From: Doryteuthis pealeii
Lineage: Eukaryota > Mollusca > Cephalopoda > Myopsida > Loliginidae
Reading direction: 5' to 3'
Assembly (NCBI GenBank): GCA_023376005.1
Contig: CM042181.1
Location: 23,958,486 to 24,022,485 of the forward strand
Length of the DNA stretch: 64,000 nt
The notes below the pieces were generated by a model. The model was not told the DNA's origin and did no database searches. It saw nothing but the letters and a program-made list of their open reading frames with translations. Position 1 is the first letter of the stretch. The number at the start of each line of letters is the position of its first letter. The position numbers and the translations under genes were made by a program. Shown here one piece after another: positions 1 through 10,020 of the stretch.

Positions 1-744
1 GTGAGTGAGATTCCCATTCTGGAGCTTTTGGAAGTGTGGATTACCCCTGCATTCGATTACTTCCAACTCCACTTAGACCTGTTAGAGTCCCATCTATGGG
101 GTAAATAGATAAAAAGAAATGAGTTAAACATTTATTGTATTGATTTATTAGAATGTAAATTGTTCATTTATTAAAGATTTAATGAAAAACAAAATTAAGA
201 TTTATTGTATCATAATATTCGTTTATCTTAAGATTAGCCACTTTTTCTTTTTTGAAAGAATTTTATTTGTTTAAAGCTAGTTCTTCTTTGCCTGTGTTAC
301 ATTATTAGGGGGCCGTGAATAATTATGGTTAAAAAAAAGATAAATTTTAGTAAGAATTAATTGCGATGAAAGAAGAAGGAAAGAAATGTTTATGAAAAAT
401 ATTTTGAAAGAAATTATTAGAAATATGTTTTATTTAGAATGTTTATTGAAATTCCATCAGAGATTTGCTGGGGTTGAATATTTTCGGGAGAATTATAAAC
501 ACTAGCAGAGGAATGTCGGATTGTTTTGGGCTAAAAATCCCAGTGTAGTAATTTGACAATAGAATAAAAATAGAACGTAAGAAATTAGCCAACTGATTAT
601 TTTGTAATTATAAAAGATGGGTCAAAGAGAAATAGGAGAGAACAACCTGCGAACTTGAGAGGAACGAACACCCGACTACAAAAGGGCTACACCACGAAGG
701 GGTCTAAACATTGGCCAGTCGAAAATATAACTACATCTCTTTCT
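1..744. other. AT-rich non-coding flank
   Basis: No reading frame of interest and no recognisable motif. The first 120 bases are of mixed composition and the rest is AT-rich with many short A and T runs. I see no terminal repeat that would mark the left edge of the LINE remnant that follows. Confidence 0.6.
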
Positions 745-1840
745 ATGAGTAATCCTCTCTTAAGCCGCCAGTGACAGGCGAATGACAAGCTAAGCGTATT
801 TAATCTAAGCGACAACACCTACTTCAAATGTAAAGACATCCATCGGGTGTCATGGAAACACCCACGCTCTCACCTCTGGCACCAGCTAGATCTTATCATC
901 ACCAGGCGTGCGAATCTCGCAAGCACCCTCCTCACCTGCACGTATCATGGTGCATACTGCGACTCGGATCACTCCCTAGTGGCCAGTAGAATGCTAATGG
1001 CACCCCAAAAGATTCACCACGCTAAGAGGAGGGGTCGACTACGCATCAACCCGTGCTGTTTAGGCAACATGAAGAAGATACAGCACTTCCTAGGCAGTCT
1101 CCTCAAAAACAAGACGCCAGATAAAGCCTCCATAGACACCAGGTGGATCCACGTCAGGGATGCCATCTATAACTCGGCCATCACAGCTTACGGAAAAAGC
1201 AGAAACAAACGCAAACTGGTTTGAACTGGGAAGAAATGAAGTCTGTTATTGAAGCTGAGGACAGCTCTCCTAGCAGCACCTAGTTACAATACACTAGACG
1301 CCTTGAGGAGCATCAGAAACAAAGCCCAGCAGGCTACCCGACACTGTGCCAACACCTACTGGCAAAACCTGTGCCGCGGCATAGAGACAGCTGCCAATTT
1401 GGCAGATGCAAGAGGTATGTATGAGGGCATCAAAAAGCTACAGACCTACCCATCACAAAACCAGTACCCCTCATGTCTAAGATGGGGGGTGCCATCACTG
1501 ACCAAGGGTAGCAGCTGCAACGTTGGGCCTAGCACTACCTAGAGCTGTACGCTACCCAAAACAAAGTAATGGACAATGCCCTAAATGCCATCTCTGATCT
1601 ACCAACCATGGGTTTTTTCTCACTTTACACTGACGCGCCTACAGACACTTGCATCTTGCATTTACCCGGAGTCCCAGTGTGGCTTCATAGCAAACCGGCC
1701 AACAGTGGACATGATTTTCTCTCTACGCCAACAGCAGGAAAAGGCGCCAGGAGCAGCAGATGCCACTTAACACCGCCATAAATCGACTTAAAAAAGGCAT
1801 TCGACCGGATCAGTCAAAGAAGACTCTTTAAACTGAATTC
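745..1840 (+). pseudogene. LINE (non-LTR retrotransposon) remnant: endonuclease end and start of reverse transcriptase
   Basis: Three consecutive conceptual segments, in the order and spacing of an animal LINE ORF2, in shifting frames. The first (to about 1224) is the C-terminal part of an AP-type endonuclease: a KHPRSHLWHQLDLIITRR stretch followed by a CDSDHSLV motif, the usual catalytic D-H end of the exonuclease-endonuclease-phosphatase fold. The second (1249-1542) resembles the linker between endonuclease and RT, with ANTYWQNLC and MYEGIKKL. The third (1569-1840) enters the RT fingers: a GFIANRPTVDMIFSLRQQQEK segment in one frame and a DLKKAFD motif near 1790-1812. The RT palm with its catalytic YxDD is absent. 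Proteins with this endonuclease end are usually labelled craniofacial development protein 2-like. The copy has frameshifts and stops and is dead. Clade not determined. Confidence 0.75.
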
Positions 1841-2148
1841 TACAGTATATTATCTTTTAAATCAGAAAGTTTACTGACATGAAACCACTGCGAAAAGAAA
1901 AAAATAATGTCAGGGATTATAGTTCATTGTGCAGTCCTGGGCTTGCTGAATTCTAGCAACCTCACCTTGCGGTCTTAGCAAGGGTTAAAAGAAGAGGAGG
2001 AGGAGGAACAAGTTTGGGGCCCTGCTTTTATAAGTGACACCACGTGATCTTCAGAGGGCTGCTGATGGCCGGTGAATCCGGTCGCCTGTCTGTTGGATTT
2101 TTCTTCATATAAGGTGTGTGCTAGTTCCCTGCCTATACTTATAGACTT
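1841..2148. other. Non-coding stretch left of the Copia remnant
   Basis: No gene. It holds a short purine run (about 1989-2010). It may include part of the 5' LTR of the Copia remnant, but only the portion from about 2149 has a second copy that would prove a terminal repeat. Confidence 0.4.
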
Positions 2149-2266
2149 GGCGAGATCATGTGGTCTATTCCTTAGCCAATCGCTGGCCATACTGCGTGGC
2201 TGATATATAACTTAAGCGCTGATTCTTTCTCAGTCTCCTCGCAAAAACCGACGAAGGAACCTAGGA
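2149..2266 (+). repeat. Putative left terminal repeat fragment of the Copia element
   Basis: About 115 bases here (landmarks: catgtggtctat, ccaatcgctggccatactg, cttaagcgctgattctttct) recur to the right of the Copia coding remnant. There they are split in two (9955-10020 and 16278-16319) by insertion of Gypsy G1. A sequence repeated in the same orientation on both sides of a Copia coding region is most simply its LTR or part of it. The homology ends near the shared 'ctcgcaa.aaccgacga' stretch. Full LTR borders with TG...CA could not be fixed, so the LTR identity is an inference. Confidence 0.5.
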
Positions 2267-2337
2267 TTCTCTACCTGAGAGGATTACCAAAGGATTCAAA
2301 TCGGAGGACACTTTACTTAGAATCAACTGGCCAACGA

Positions 2338-3290
2338 TGGCCCTTAAAAACTTAACAGGTTATGAAACGCAAGAATTTTCTTCAATCGCGAAGAATCAAG
2401 TTATGAAAGTTCTATGGATATTTAAGAACCGTACACTTACATAACCTAATTGACGCACCATTGGACCAAACCGAGCACCCACATTTTGTGGACAAGAATG
2501 CAACAATATATGCTGAATTGATCCAGTGCTTGGATGACTGAAGTCTCTCATTGGTAATGCGCGAAGCGAAAGATAATGAACGCAGAGCACTGGAGAATCT
2601 AAGGTCCCATTACTTGTCGAAAGGCAAGCCTAGAATTGTAGGGCTCTACCGTCAATTAAGTTCTTTGAATAGAACTGATTATGAATCCATAATGGATTAC
2701 ATAATACAGACTGAAAGTATTGCGAGTTCACTGAGGGAGGCTGGTGAGATTGTTAGTGATGGCTTATTAATCGCCATGGTGTTGAAGGGTTTGCCCCCGA
2801 ATTTCAAACCTTTTACCTTAGTGATAACTCAAAAGGATAAAGCTATGACATTTACTGAATTCAAAGTAAGCCTACGCAGCTATGAAGAAACAGACAGTAT
2901 GTACTCTAGTGAATCAGACCATAGAATTTTACAAATAAAAACCTAATTTAAAAAGGGTAAAACCTTCAATTCACTCTATGATTATAAATCAACTAATTAT
3001 ACGAATTACCATAATTATCATGACAGATCTTGTAATGGTAACAAGAAGTCGCCAACGAAAACAAATATTACATTTTATGTCGGTAATAAAATGGGCCACA
3101 TGTCCTATAACTGTAGAAATAAAAAAAGGGATATTTGTCAGAATATGAAGTATTTTCCAAAAGAGCAAACTTATTTCTTTGCTGCTGGGTATGACTCGCT
3201 ATTACATAAAGATCATTTGCTCGTTGATTGCGGCACCACTCAACATGTAATCAACGATAAAACTAAATTTATAAGTTTGGCCCCTAATTT
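2338..3290 (+). pseudogene. Copia Gag, zinc knuckle and start of protease (decayed)
   Basis: Ty1/Copia Gag-Pol N-terminus. A plausible start ATG lies at 2338. The segment 2551-2946 (in-frame part about 130 residues) matches the UBN2-type Copia Gag: ALENLRSHYLSKGKPRI, then LVxRLRA-like and GLPPNFKPF motifs. Gag builds the intracellular virus-like particle. At 3091-3120 a residual CCHC knuckle is visible (GHMSYNCRNKK; its first cysteine pair is lost). At 3223-3240 the protease motif VDCGTTQHVIND occurs, where the usual D-S/T-G reads D-C-G. Frames change near 2440-2550 and 2946-3091, so the gene is dead. The frame is cut at 3290 by Gypsy G3 and resumes at 7264. Confidence 0.8.
3287..3290. repeat. 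Target-site duplication ATTT, left copy (G3)
   Basis: ATTT immediately precedes the left LTR of G3 and recurs at 7264-7267 directly after the right LTR. Removing G3 and one copy rejoins the Copia protease frame without a gap. Confidence 0.85.
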
Positions 3291-3496
3291 TGTTATCAGA
3301 TCAGCTCACAAACGCTTGCCTTCTCAATAACGAACTGCTGACTGCCAAAAAATTCAGCTTATATATAGCTCTATTCCACTCCCACCAACCCCCTCACTTC
3401 CTGTCTGCACTCTTATAAAAAGAGATTCTATTTTGGGCGCCACTTTCTTCCCAGCCAAAGGTAAGAAGAGTTTCATTTTTTCTATCTTAAATTACA
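3291..3496 (-). repeat. G3 3' LTR (left)
   Basis: Direct repeat of 7062-7263, 206 bp. In the minus-strand sense it begins TGTAATTTAAG and ends CTGATAACA. It carries a TATA-like ATATATAAGCT (plus positions about 3358-3370). Just outside its start on the minus strand lies ATGGGGGCG (3497-3505), a plausible polypurine tract. Confidence 0.85.
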
Positions 3497-3520
3497 CGCC
3501 CCCATGATCTTAAGATCATT

Positions 3521-4534
3521 TCACATAACGTAGTCTCGCGTCCAAACTGGTGCATTACGCTCTCTTTGCAGTCTTTGCGTCGGTAGGGGTTCATTCGTCT
3601 CGCTCTGATGTTCATCTTCCATATCCTCATTATTCGCAGGTAGTACTCGCCTTAAGTCTAAGATATGCCGTGGTGTTGGATGTGCCAAGTCCCTGTCACG
3701 TGGTGTTCCGTTTACAATCAAGTTGTTTGGTGACTGGCTCCCTGTCACTACTCCTCTCCCCCACTGCGTTGTGCACCGGACGTTTGGTGGTTTCACCCAA
3801 ACCTCTTCACCTATTTGGATTCTGGGTGGTCCTTCGTCAACATCTGGGAGTTTACTTTTTGGGTGTCTCCACTCGTACAAAAAAATTGACCGTTGGAGTA
3901 CGGTTTCCTCTCTCTGACCGACCTTGGGGGCCATATTGTACCAGAATGAGGCCTCTATCGGTGTTATTCCCCCCCTTTCGGCTATTGCTTTCACGGTTCT
4001 GTGGTTTCGTTCCACTATTCCATTGCCCTCTGGTCTGTAGGCCGCTCTATAGTACCTTCGAATGTTCAATTTTTCGAAAAGTGCCTGGAGGATATCTGAG
4101 TGGAAGACTGTACCATTGTCCATTATCACTTCCACTACCGGACCTCATTCAAAAAAACACATTTTCCAGTTCTTCTGTAACAACGGCCGCCGATTCCACA
4201 CGCAACTCCCTCCATATCGCTAGTCGCCCTGGTCCACAGTCCATCATTGACAAATATGCACGCCCGCGATAATGGGTTATATCAATGGCTAACCTTGTCC
4301 AATTTGTTGTAACCCGAATTTCGCCAGGATCATGTACGGTTGGGGCAGGGTCAATTGATTGGCATCTGGTGCATTCCCAACTACTCTCCGGACTTCCTCC
4401 CTTTTAATAAGCGGGTCGACCTTTCGCACTAAATACAGAGTCTTATCTACTCCCATATGGTGCATGCCATGCAACTCCTCCAATTTGTTAATCCCTAAAC
4501 AGCATGTTGAAAACTCGTTCTCCTCCTTGATCAA
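3521..4534 (-). pseudogene. G3 integrase (zinc finger and catalytic core)
   Basis: Inserts the cDNA into the genome. The N-terminal part (4534-4289) shows the H-H side of the HHCC finger (HGMHHMGVDKTLYLVRKVDP), while the C-C half is degraded. After a stop at 4289 the same frame reopens, and 4135-3521 holds the core. It contains the second catalytic Asp in IMDNGTVFHS and the Glu in GNGIVER, exactly 35 residues apart as in DD35E integrases. The first Asp lies in the interrupted 4136-4272 stretch. A C-terminal tail with a GEEVWVKPP motif, typical of the region after the core, follows; there is no chromodomain. The finger and core segments share one frame, and the broken part between them marks decay. 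Confidence 0.8.
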
Positions 4535-4549
4535 CCAGTTTTTATTTAC

Positions 4550-5156
4550 TCACGTTAGCGCATCCGCCTTGTTTTTCTCCGAAGGCACAAACACTGCTTT
4601 TATTTGTAATTCGAATTCATCTATCAGTTGTCGCAGTATTCCTAATCTCCGCTTTATTATCATTTCTCCAGCACCCTTCGTCCGTATTCTTCCGCTCTCC
4701 TCCACTGCAGAGTTTATCCAGCTCAATACTGTGGCTGAATCGGTTCTCACTTCCATCTCTCTTAATCCCCACTTTAAAGCCAAATTCACCCCCTTTAACA
4801 CAGCCTCTAACTCAGCTAGATTAATGTGGTTAAAACCATCTTTTTTCCTCAGCCATGCTGCATCTCCCGCCACCAAACCATTGATCTCCACGACTGTGCC
4901 TATGGCGATACTGCTCGCATCACACCACTCCTGTTTTTGTTTTAGGGATGTGCCAAGTCCTTGTCACGGGGTCATTTCTTTTTACTTCAGCCAGTATCTC
5001 TTGTATCACAGAGACAGTTCCTTCATCAACTCTATCATCCCAATTCATCTCATTCGCTCTTCTCTTTACATAGCTACATGCCGGTCGTAGCCATCCAGCA
5101 ATGGGATAGTGTCCCAACAATTTTCCACTGATCGAAAACAACTCCCGCCTACTCAT
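4550..5156 (-). pseudogene. G3 RT thumb/connection and RNase H
   Basis: Segment 5156-4920 (SRRELFSISGKLLGHYPIAGWLRPACSYVKRRA) is the connection region seen after the RT palm in this Gypsy group. Segment 4891-4550 is RNase H-like: NLAELEAVLKGVNLALKWG (catalytic Glu helix), then VRTDSATVLSWIN (catalytic Asp), and NKADALT at the end. It would degrade the RNA strand during cDNA synthesis. A frame change separates the two pieces. The first catalytic Asp (DASS-like) falls at the broken junction. Confidence 0.75.
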
Positions 5157-5225
5157 ATCTGCTGTTATCAGTGGGATCTCGTTCCCTCTTCCAAATACCA
5201 GTTCACCTTTTTTCCCTCCTTCAAT

Positions 5226-5720
5226 TTAAGGCCCAACGCTGCCCCACCTTCCAAGGATTCTGGTGGTTTTGTTAGTCCAAATTCCTTCAGATGATCGACT
5301 ACTTCTTGTCGATACCTTTGTCACATCTATGAGTATATCGTCGATATATGAATCGGTGGCTCCTCTCGTCTTATCACCCTTCATTAGCACAGTTTTTAGA
5401 ACTGCTGCCATACTTTTTGGTGCAACATTGAGTCCAAAACCCAACCGAGTCAGGCAGTAAATTTTGCCTTTATAGCGCACTAGTTGGTATCGCCATAGCC
5501 TTTTTGCAACATACAATTGTAGGTAGGCCAACTTCAGGTCTACTATCGCAGTTCCTCCCGCCAACTGTCTCCATTTTCTCGTATTTTCATCATACACATC
5601 GATGATGTCGCTTCCGGTATAGCTCTTGACATATTTGTTCAGCTCGCGAAAGTCTAATACTGGTCTGACTTTCCCTTTAGTTGCCTGGACCACCGCCATC
5701 AAAGGTAACACTCCTTTCAC
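5226..5720 (-). pseudogene. G3 reverse transcriptase
   Basis: RT fingers and palm: RPVLDFRELNKYV (residues about 18-30), GTAIVDLKLAYLQL (first catalytic Asp), RLGFGLNVAPKSM, and the active-site box SYIDDILIDV (YIDD). It shares its reading frame with the protease upstream; only the TAG codon at 5757-5759 separates them. After the YIDD box a short out-of-frame stretch (to 5226) is followed by a return to the original frame. This indicates compensating indels. Confidence 0.85.
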
Positions 5721-5756
5721 TTCACCTCTCCATGGTAGGAAAATTCCCTCTGCAAT

Positions 5757-6404
5757 CTACCTTTCCACCTGTTTCCCATAGTCCACTCTTTCTCGCTCCT
5801 CTAAGGGGGTTTTGTAGTATTCCACTTTATTTTCTAACAGTGGAGGTTCTCCTTTCCACCGCCATTCCACAGTCCATTTTTTGCCGTCAAACTCTGCTTT
5901 AAAATCCTTGTCCTCAATTTCACAGCAATTCTTCTCTTCGGCAGCTACAGTACAGTATGTATCTCCGAACTTGAATTCACCATTTTTTACAGTCAACCCT
6001 CCCAGTCTGCAAATAACATCCATCCCAATGATAATGTCTATATCATTGATTAGACGTTCCATAATGATTGCCGTTGTTGTCAACCTTTCTCTACCTAATT
6101 CTATTTCTATCTGTCTGGTTCCTCTACATTCCACTTTAGTTCCGTCCACTGCTCTTATTGTGGTCCGACCTCCATCACATCCATGAGTAAGCTCGGGACT
6201 GAGCAAAGTGGTGGTACAGCCGGTATCAATGAGAGCCTTTGCCCTCATGCCAGCCACAAACACCTCTATAATTGGAAGAGACCCATACCGCGCCCTCACT
6301 CCGTTGAAGGGGCAGCCGCTGGCGCAAACGCTTCCCCTTGATCGTTTCCCTGGTTCAGGGGGCAGTATCTGGCAATATGCCCAAACTTCTCGCACCTGTA
6401 GCAC
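5757..6404 (-). pseudogene. G3 aspartic protease and linker
   Basis: Retropepsin-like: ALIDTGCTTTLLSP holds the catalytic D-T-G, and DIDIIIGMDVI is the second conserved strand. It would cleave Gag-Pol. It overlaps the 3' end of Gag by about 109 bases in the -1 frame. It ends at a TAG after KQVER, and downstream codons continue in the same frame into RT. The stop is therefore probably a single nonsense change and not a true gene end. Confidence 0.85.
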
Positions 6405-7048
6405 ATGGTTCTACCTCTTGGTGGTACTCTACAGTCTTTGAGTCGGTGTGGCCCCTGACATCTGTAGCACCGAATAGCTACATAGGATGATGACCCCATT
6501 GCGTATTTTTCAGTCGGTTCTTTGGTACATGCAACCGCTCCCACCGTCCCGGAATCCTGACCTCGTGTTCTCGTCAACACCCCCGCGGTCGGTATAATAT
6601 CCGCGATCTCCATCGTTTTTATGCCGGGCAATTGTTGCAGACTCGTTGATATTTTATCCGGGAAACCAGTCATGAAGGCCAACTTTGCTGTTTGGTCCAG
6701 CCCTCGGCCCACATACCCGGCTAGTCCCGCCAGCCTCCTGATGCTGTTGGCATACACGTCCACCGACTCCCCGGTCCACTTCAACTTTTGAAGTTTCTCA
6801 TACGCCTCAAAGGGCCCTTCTGTGAATGCCTCTCTCGGCCTCTTTTCAATCATCCCTTAATCCTGCTGCTCTATTTCACTCATCTCCATGTAGAAGGCGA
6901 GCGCATCTCCTTCTAGAAAAAGGGGAACAAAACTTGCCAAGTCTGAGATCTTCAGGAGTCCGGCCACCAACTTTAGCTTCTTCAGCCATGCCACAAAATC
7001 CCCCTCGCCATTAAATGGCTTGATCATTCCCTTCGCCAGTTTATCCAT
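6296..7048 (-). pseudogene. G3 Gag with two CCHC zinc knuckles
   Basis: Gag (capsid/nucleocapsid) of about 250 codons. The start ATG (7048) lies only 13 bases after the 5' LTR. The capsid part (DFVAWLKKLKLVAGLLK, then KWTGESVDVYANSIRRLAG and KLAFMTGFPDKIS) is typical of Gypsy Gag. Near the C-terminus two knuckles are visible: CYRCQGPHRLKDC (CX2CX3HX4C) and CYRCEKFGHIARYC (CX2CX4HX4C). These would bind the genomic RNA. A single in-frame TAA at 6857-6859 interrupts an otherwise open frame. Confidence 0.85.
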
Positions 7049-7061
7049 CGCCGAAATAGCT

Positions 7062-7263
7062 TGTTATCAGCTCAGCTCACAAACGCTTGCCTTCTCAATA
7101 ACGAACTGCTGACTGCCAAAAAATTCAGCTTATATATAGCTCTATTCCACTCCCACCACCTCACTTCCTGTCTGCACTCTTATAAAAAGAGATTCAATTT
7201 TGGGCACCACTTTCTTCCCAGCCAAAGGTAAGAAGAGTTTCATTTTTTAAATCTTAAATTACA
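7062..7263 (-). repeat. G3 5' LTR (right)
   Basis: 202-bp direct repeat of 3291-3496. Its minus-strand end CTGATAACA is followed by 13 bases (AGCTATTTCGGCG) and then the Gag ATG. No TGG-type tRNA primer-binding site follows the LTR. A TATA-like box (plus 7130-7140) and a TCAG-type initiator context lie within it. Confidence 0.85.
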
Positions 7264-7267
7264 ATTT
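7264..7267. repeat. Target-site duplication ATTT, right copy (G3)
   Basis: Matches 3287-3290. It directly abuts the TTACA end of the right LTR. Confidence 0.85.
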
Positions 7268-8168
7268 TGAGCCTGAAAATCATTTTGTGGAATTAGCAAA
7301 TGGAAGCAAATCCAATGGCTTAGTGCAGAAACACGGAGACGCGTGCATATGTTTAAAAAAAAAACAATAAGGGGCAAATTTGCGAATGCATTTTAAAAGG
7401 GGATTTGTATATTCCCAGTTTTAAGCAGAACATTTTTCCGCTAGGGCCCATATAAGTTTTGGACAAAAAAAATCAAAATTGATTAACCCAATTTGAAAAA
7501 TATTCGTTCCGCAAAGACTGCGAGCCATGATATCAACACCTGGCATAGAATTTTAGGCCACTGCAACACAAATGATATAAATAAATTACCAAAAGTAGTG
7601 AATGGAATGAAAATAAAACCTACCCCCTCATATAACCAATTATGATATATGCATTCAGAGTAAATTGATTGAAACTAAAACTAAAATTTTAGACAAAAAA
7701 GAAACTGAGATATTGTCGCTAGTGCATTGCGACTTAGCCGAACCAATAGAATCATTTGGCAAAGGCAATTACTGGTATGTACTGAATTTTATTGACGATT
7801 TTTCGGGACTCATAATGTTATACTTTTTAGCCCATAAATCTGATACACTGCTAGCAACGAAACAATATCTAGCAGACGTCAGTTCATATGGTAAAGTGAA
7901 ACGCATACGAAGTGACAATGGGAGCGAATTCCTGTCAGAAAACTTCCAAAATTTATTAATTGAGAACACGATTAAACACGAGAGATCTGTTCCCTGTTCT
8001 GCGCACCAGAATGAAACCGTAGAGAGATCGGGGAGGACTTTGTTTTCAATGGCTAGGTGCTTGCTTATTGAATCGAAAGTACCAAAAAGTCTTTGGGTTT
8101 ACGCAATCCTTGAATCAGCATATATAAGAAATCGTTGCATTAATACATATTTAGAGAAAATCCTTTGA
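7264..8168 (+). pseudogene. Copia protease tail, integrase finger and integrase core
   Basis: The Copia frame resumes at the base after G3 and continues the protease. Segment 7530-7670 is the GAG-pre-integrase/HHCC region: NTWHRILGHCNTNDINKLP, then a degraded DICIQSK. Segment 7665-8168 is the catalytic core: HCDLAEPI (first Asp), YVLNFIDDFSG, IRSDNGSEF (second Asp) and NETVERSGRTLF (Glu), with exactly 35 residues between the second Asp and the Glu. Several stops and frame changes (about 7345-7530 and after 8168) kill the gene. Confidence 0.85.
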
Positions 8169-8375
8169 AATTTTCACTGATCCGAAACCGAACTTAAGTC
8201 GTATACATATTTTCGGGACGATTTGTTTTTACTATGTGAAAAACAAAAAGAAATTAGATCCACGAGCTGAATAGGGTATTTTTATAGGATATGATAAACA
8301 AAGTCCAGTATATCTCATTCATTTCCCTGAAAGCTATTAAAAATCAGAGGTGTAAAATTCACTGATTCCTATGAT

Positions 8376-8717
8376 ATGAGCCCGAAATCAGATGAAATCG
8401 GTGACTTGCTAGTCTTGCCGAATTATTCCGACCGGGTTTATGAAAATAAATCGCCAATTAGTAAATCTGAACAAGTGTTAAAATCACTGTACCCCATACG
8501 TGAAAGAAAAAAAACAGATTTCTTTGTAATTGATAATTTTAAGTTAAAAAGTTTTGACTATTGTTACTTATTATCTTCCATACCAAGCAATTATGTTGAG
8601 GCTATGAACTGGCAGGATTGGAAACAATGGCGGCTCGCCATGCAAAAGGAATATGCTACACTCCTTGAGAACGATACGTTCGAATTAAAACTACACCAAA
8701 ACATAAAAATATCATAG
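8376..8717 (+). pseudogene. Copia integrase C-terminal linker and start of RT
   Basis: An acidic linker precedes a motif typical of the N-terminal edge of Copia RT: AMNWQDWKQWRLAMQKEYATLLENDTFEL (8601-8690). Between about 8710 and 8830 the reading jumps to the end of RT. Most of the RT domain, including its YVDD box, is missing by an internal deletion of several hundred bases. Confidence 0.75.
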
Positions 8718-8829
8718 GAAGCCGTTAGGTTTACAATTTAAAATACAAAGAAGATTGTTAGTTAAATTTAGTATGACCGATTGTAAACCACATCATATTC
8801 CATGTGGAATGGATATAGATAAAAATAAT

Positions 8830-9585
8830 TGATAATGAAAATAAATTACTTGATAATAAACTCTACCGTGAAATTGTTGGTTCCTTAATTTATATTATGA
8901 TGGCTACACGGTCGGATATATCGTATATAGGTTCAAAATTATCTCAGTATTTGGGTAAACCTACACCAATCCATTTAACAAGGGCAAAGCATGTTTTGCG
9001 ATATTTGAAAGGCTCAATAAGTCAGTCGCTAGTATTTAAAAAATTGACTGAACCATTAAAAATTACGGGGATTTTCTGATGCCGACTGGGTAGGTTCAAA
9101 TGACCGAAAAAGTATATCGGGATATTGTTTTAAATTATCGGACGAAAGCTCGATTATTTCTTGGAAATCTAAAAAAACAACCAGCTGTTTCTTTGACAAC
9201 GTGTGAAGCTGAATTTGTCAGTTTGGCGTTGGCAAGTCAAGAAGAACTATATCTAAAGACATTACTTAAAAGTGTCATACAACCAGGGGTCGTTAATAAC
9301 CCTGGAACTATTTATTGTGATAATCAATCGAGTATATTACTGGCAAAAAACCCCGTAATACACCAGCGTTCAAAACATATGGATATAAAATATCAATTTA
9401 TAAGGGATGAAATCAAAAAGGGGTCAATATTCTTGCAGTATATAGAATCAGAAAATAATATTGCGGATCTGTTTACAAAACCAGTGAATAAAATAAAACT
9501 CAATATTCTGAAAAGATATATCATGGGGGGGGGGGGGCCAACATTAAATGAACTTATAATATCGCCCTGTCAGTTTGGGCCGTAG
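8830..9585 (+). pseudogene. Copia RT end and RNase H
   Basis: YREIVGSLIYIMMATRSDI is the conserved end of Copia RT and ARAKHVLRYLKG-like sequence follows (8860-9020). RNase H motifs come next: SDADW (around 9080, at a frame change), SLTTCEAEFVSLALASQE (catalytic Glu), YCDNQSSILLAKNP (catalytic Asp) and HMDIKYQFIRDEI. It ends in NNIADLFTKPVNKIKL, the usual Copia Pol terminus. One frame change near 9078-9100; otherwise well preserved. Confidence 0.85.
9525..9537. repeat. G13 homopolymer, possible Copia polypurine tract
   Basis: Thirteen G residues just after the end of the RNase H homology, where a Copia polypurine tract is expected. It could equally be an expanded or mis-called homopolymer. 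Confidence 0.35.
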
Positions 9586-9954
9586 AATATGCCGACTGTC
9601 TTCCATGCCGAGGGGTACACACACCCCTAAAAAAACGGATGTCTTGTGCAAGACATTAAACTAGACCAATTAAAATTACTAAACCCACTAACTTGTATTG
9701 TATTTTTATCTAATTTTGTTTAGTATTAATTAACATAAAAAAGAAAAATTAACATTTTTTAAAAATGATGAAAAGAAAAAAGGGGACAATACTAATAATA
9801 ACAATGATAATATTAGTAATAATGATAAAATTAATAACAAAATAAAAATATTAATAAAAATAAGATTAGCAATAACAAAATAAAACAAAGGAAATGAAAA
9901 AAAAATTATGTGATTTAATATTTTGTAATGGAACAGCCCACCTTATATCAAAAA
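9586..9954. other. AT-rich low-complexity stretch
   Basis: No gene. From about 9660 it is A/T-rich with irregular (AATAAT)-type repeats (about 9780-9900). In position it corresponds to the 3' untranslated end and start of the right LTR of the Copia remnant. No clear LTR start is visible. Confidence 0.5.
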
Positions 9955-10020
9955 AGGGGGCGAAATCATGTGGTCTATCCTTAGCCAATCGCTGGCCATA
10001 CTGCGTGGCTGATATATTAC
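9955..10020 (+). repeat. Copia terminal repeat fragment, right copy, part 1
   Basis: Matches 2149-2208 (gaaatcatgtggtctat... to gctgatat). It is interrupted at 10020 by G1 and continues at 16278. Confidence 0.6.
10017..10020. repeat. Target-site duplication TTAC, left copy (G1)
   Basis: TTAC abuts the first LTR and recurs at 16274-16277 after the second. The empty site at about 2206-2212 shows a similar single-copy sequence. Confidence 0.85.

Larger units (their letters stand above)
3291..7263 (-). mobile_element. Gypsy-type LTR retrotransposon G3, nested in the Copia protease
   Basis: A 3973-bp element bounded by two direct repeats of about 205 bp that begin TGTTAT and end TTACA, flanked by a 4-bp duplication ATTT. 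Its genes read on the minus strand in the Ty3/Gypsy order Gag, protease, RT, RNase H, integrase. Pol is in the -1 frame relative to Gag and overlaps it, so Pol would be made by a -1 frameshift. Two single in-frame stops (TAA at 6857-6859, TAG at 5757-5759) and a few frame changes inside Pol make this copy non-functional, but it is nearly full length. The two LTRs differ at about eight places over 205 bases, so it is clearly older than G1. The integrase resembles those often annotated as KRAB-A domain-containing protein 2-like in invertebrates. Confidence 0.9.

Noticed and set aside
3550..5090. 240- and 243-residue plus-strand frames
   Set aside because: Shadows of the G3 integrase and RNase H genes on the minus strand.
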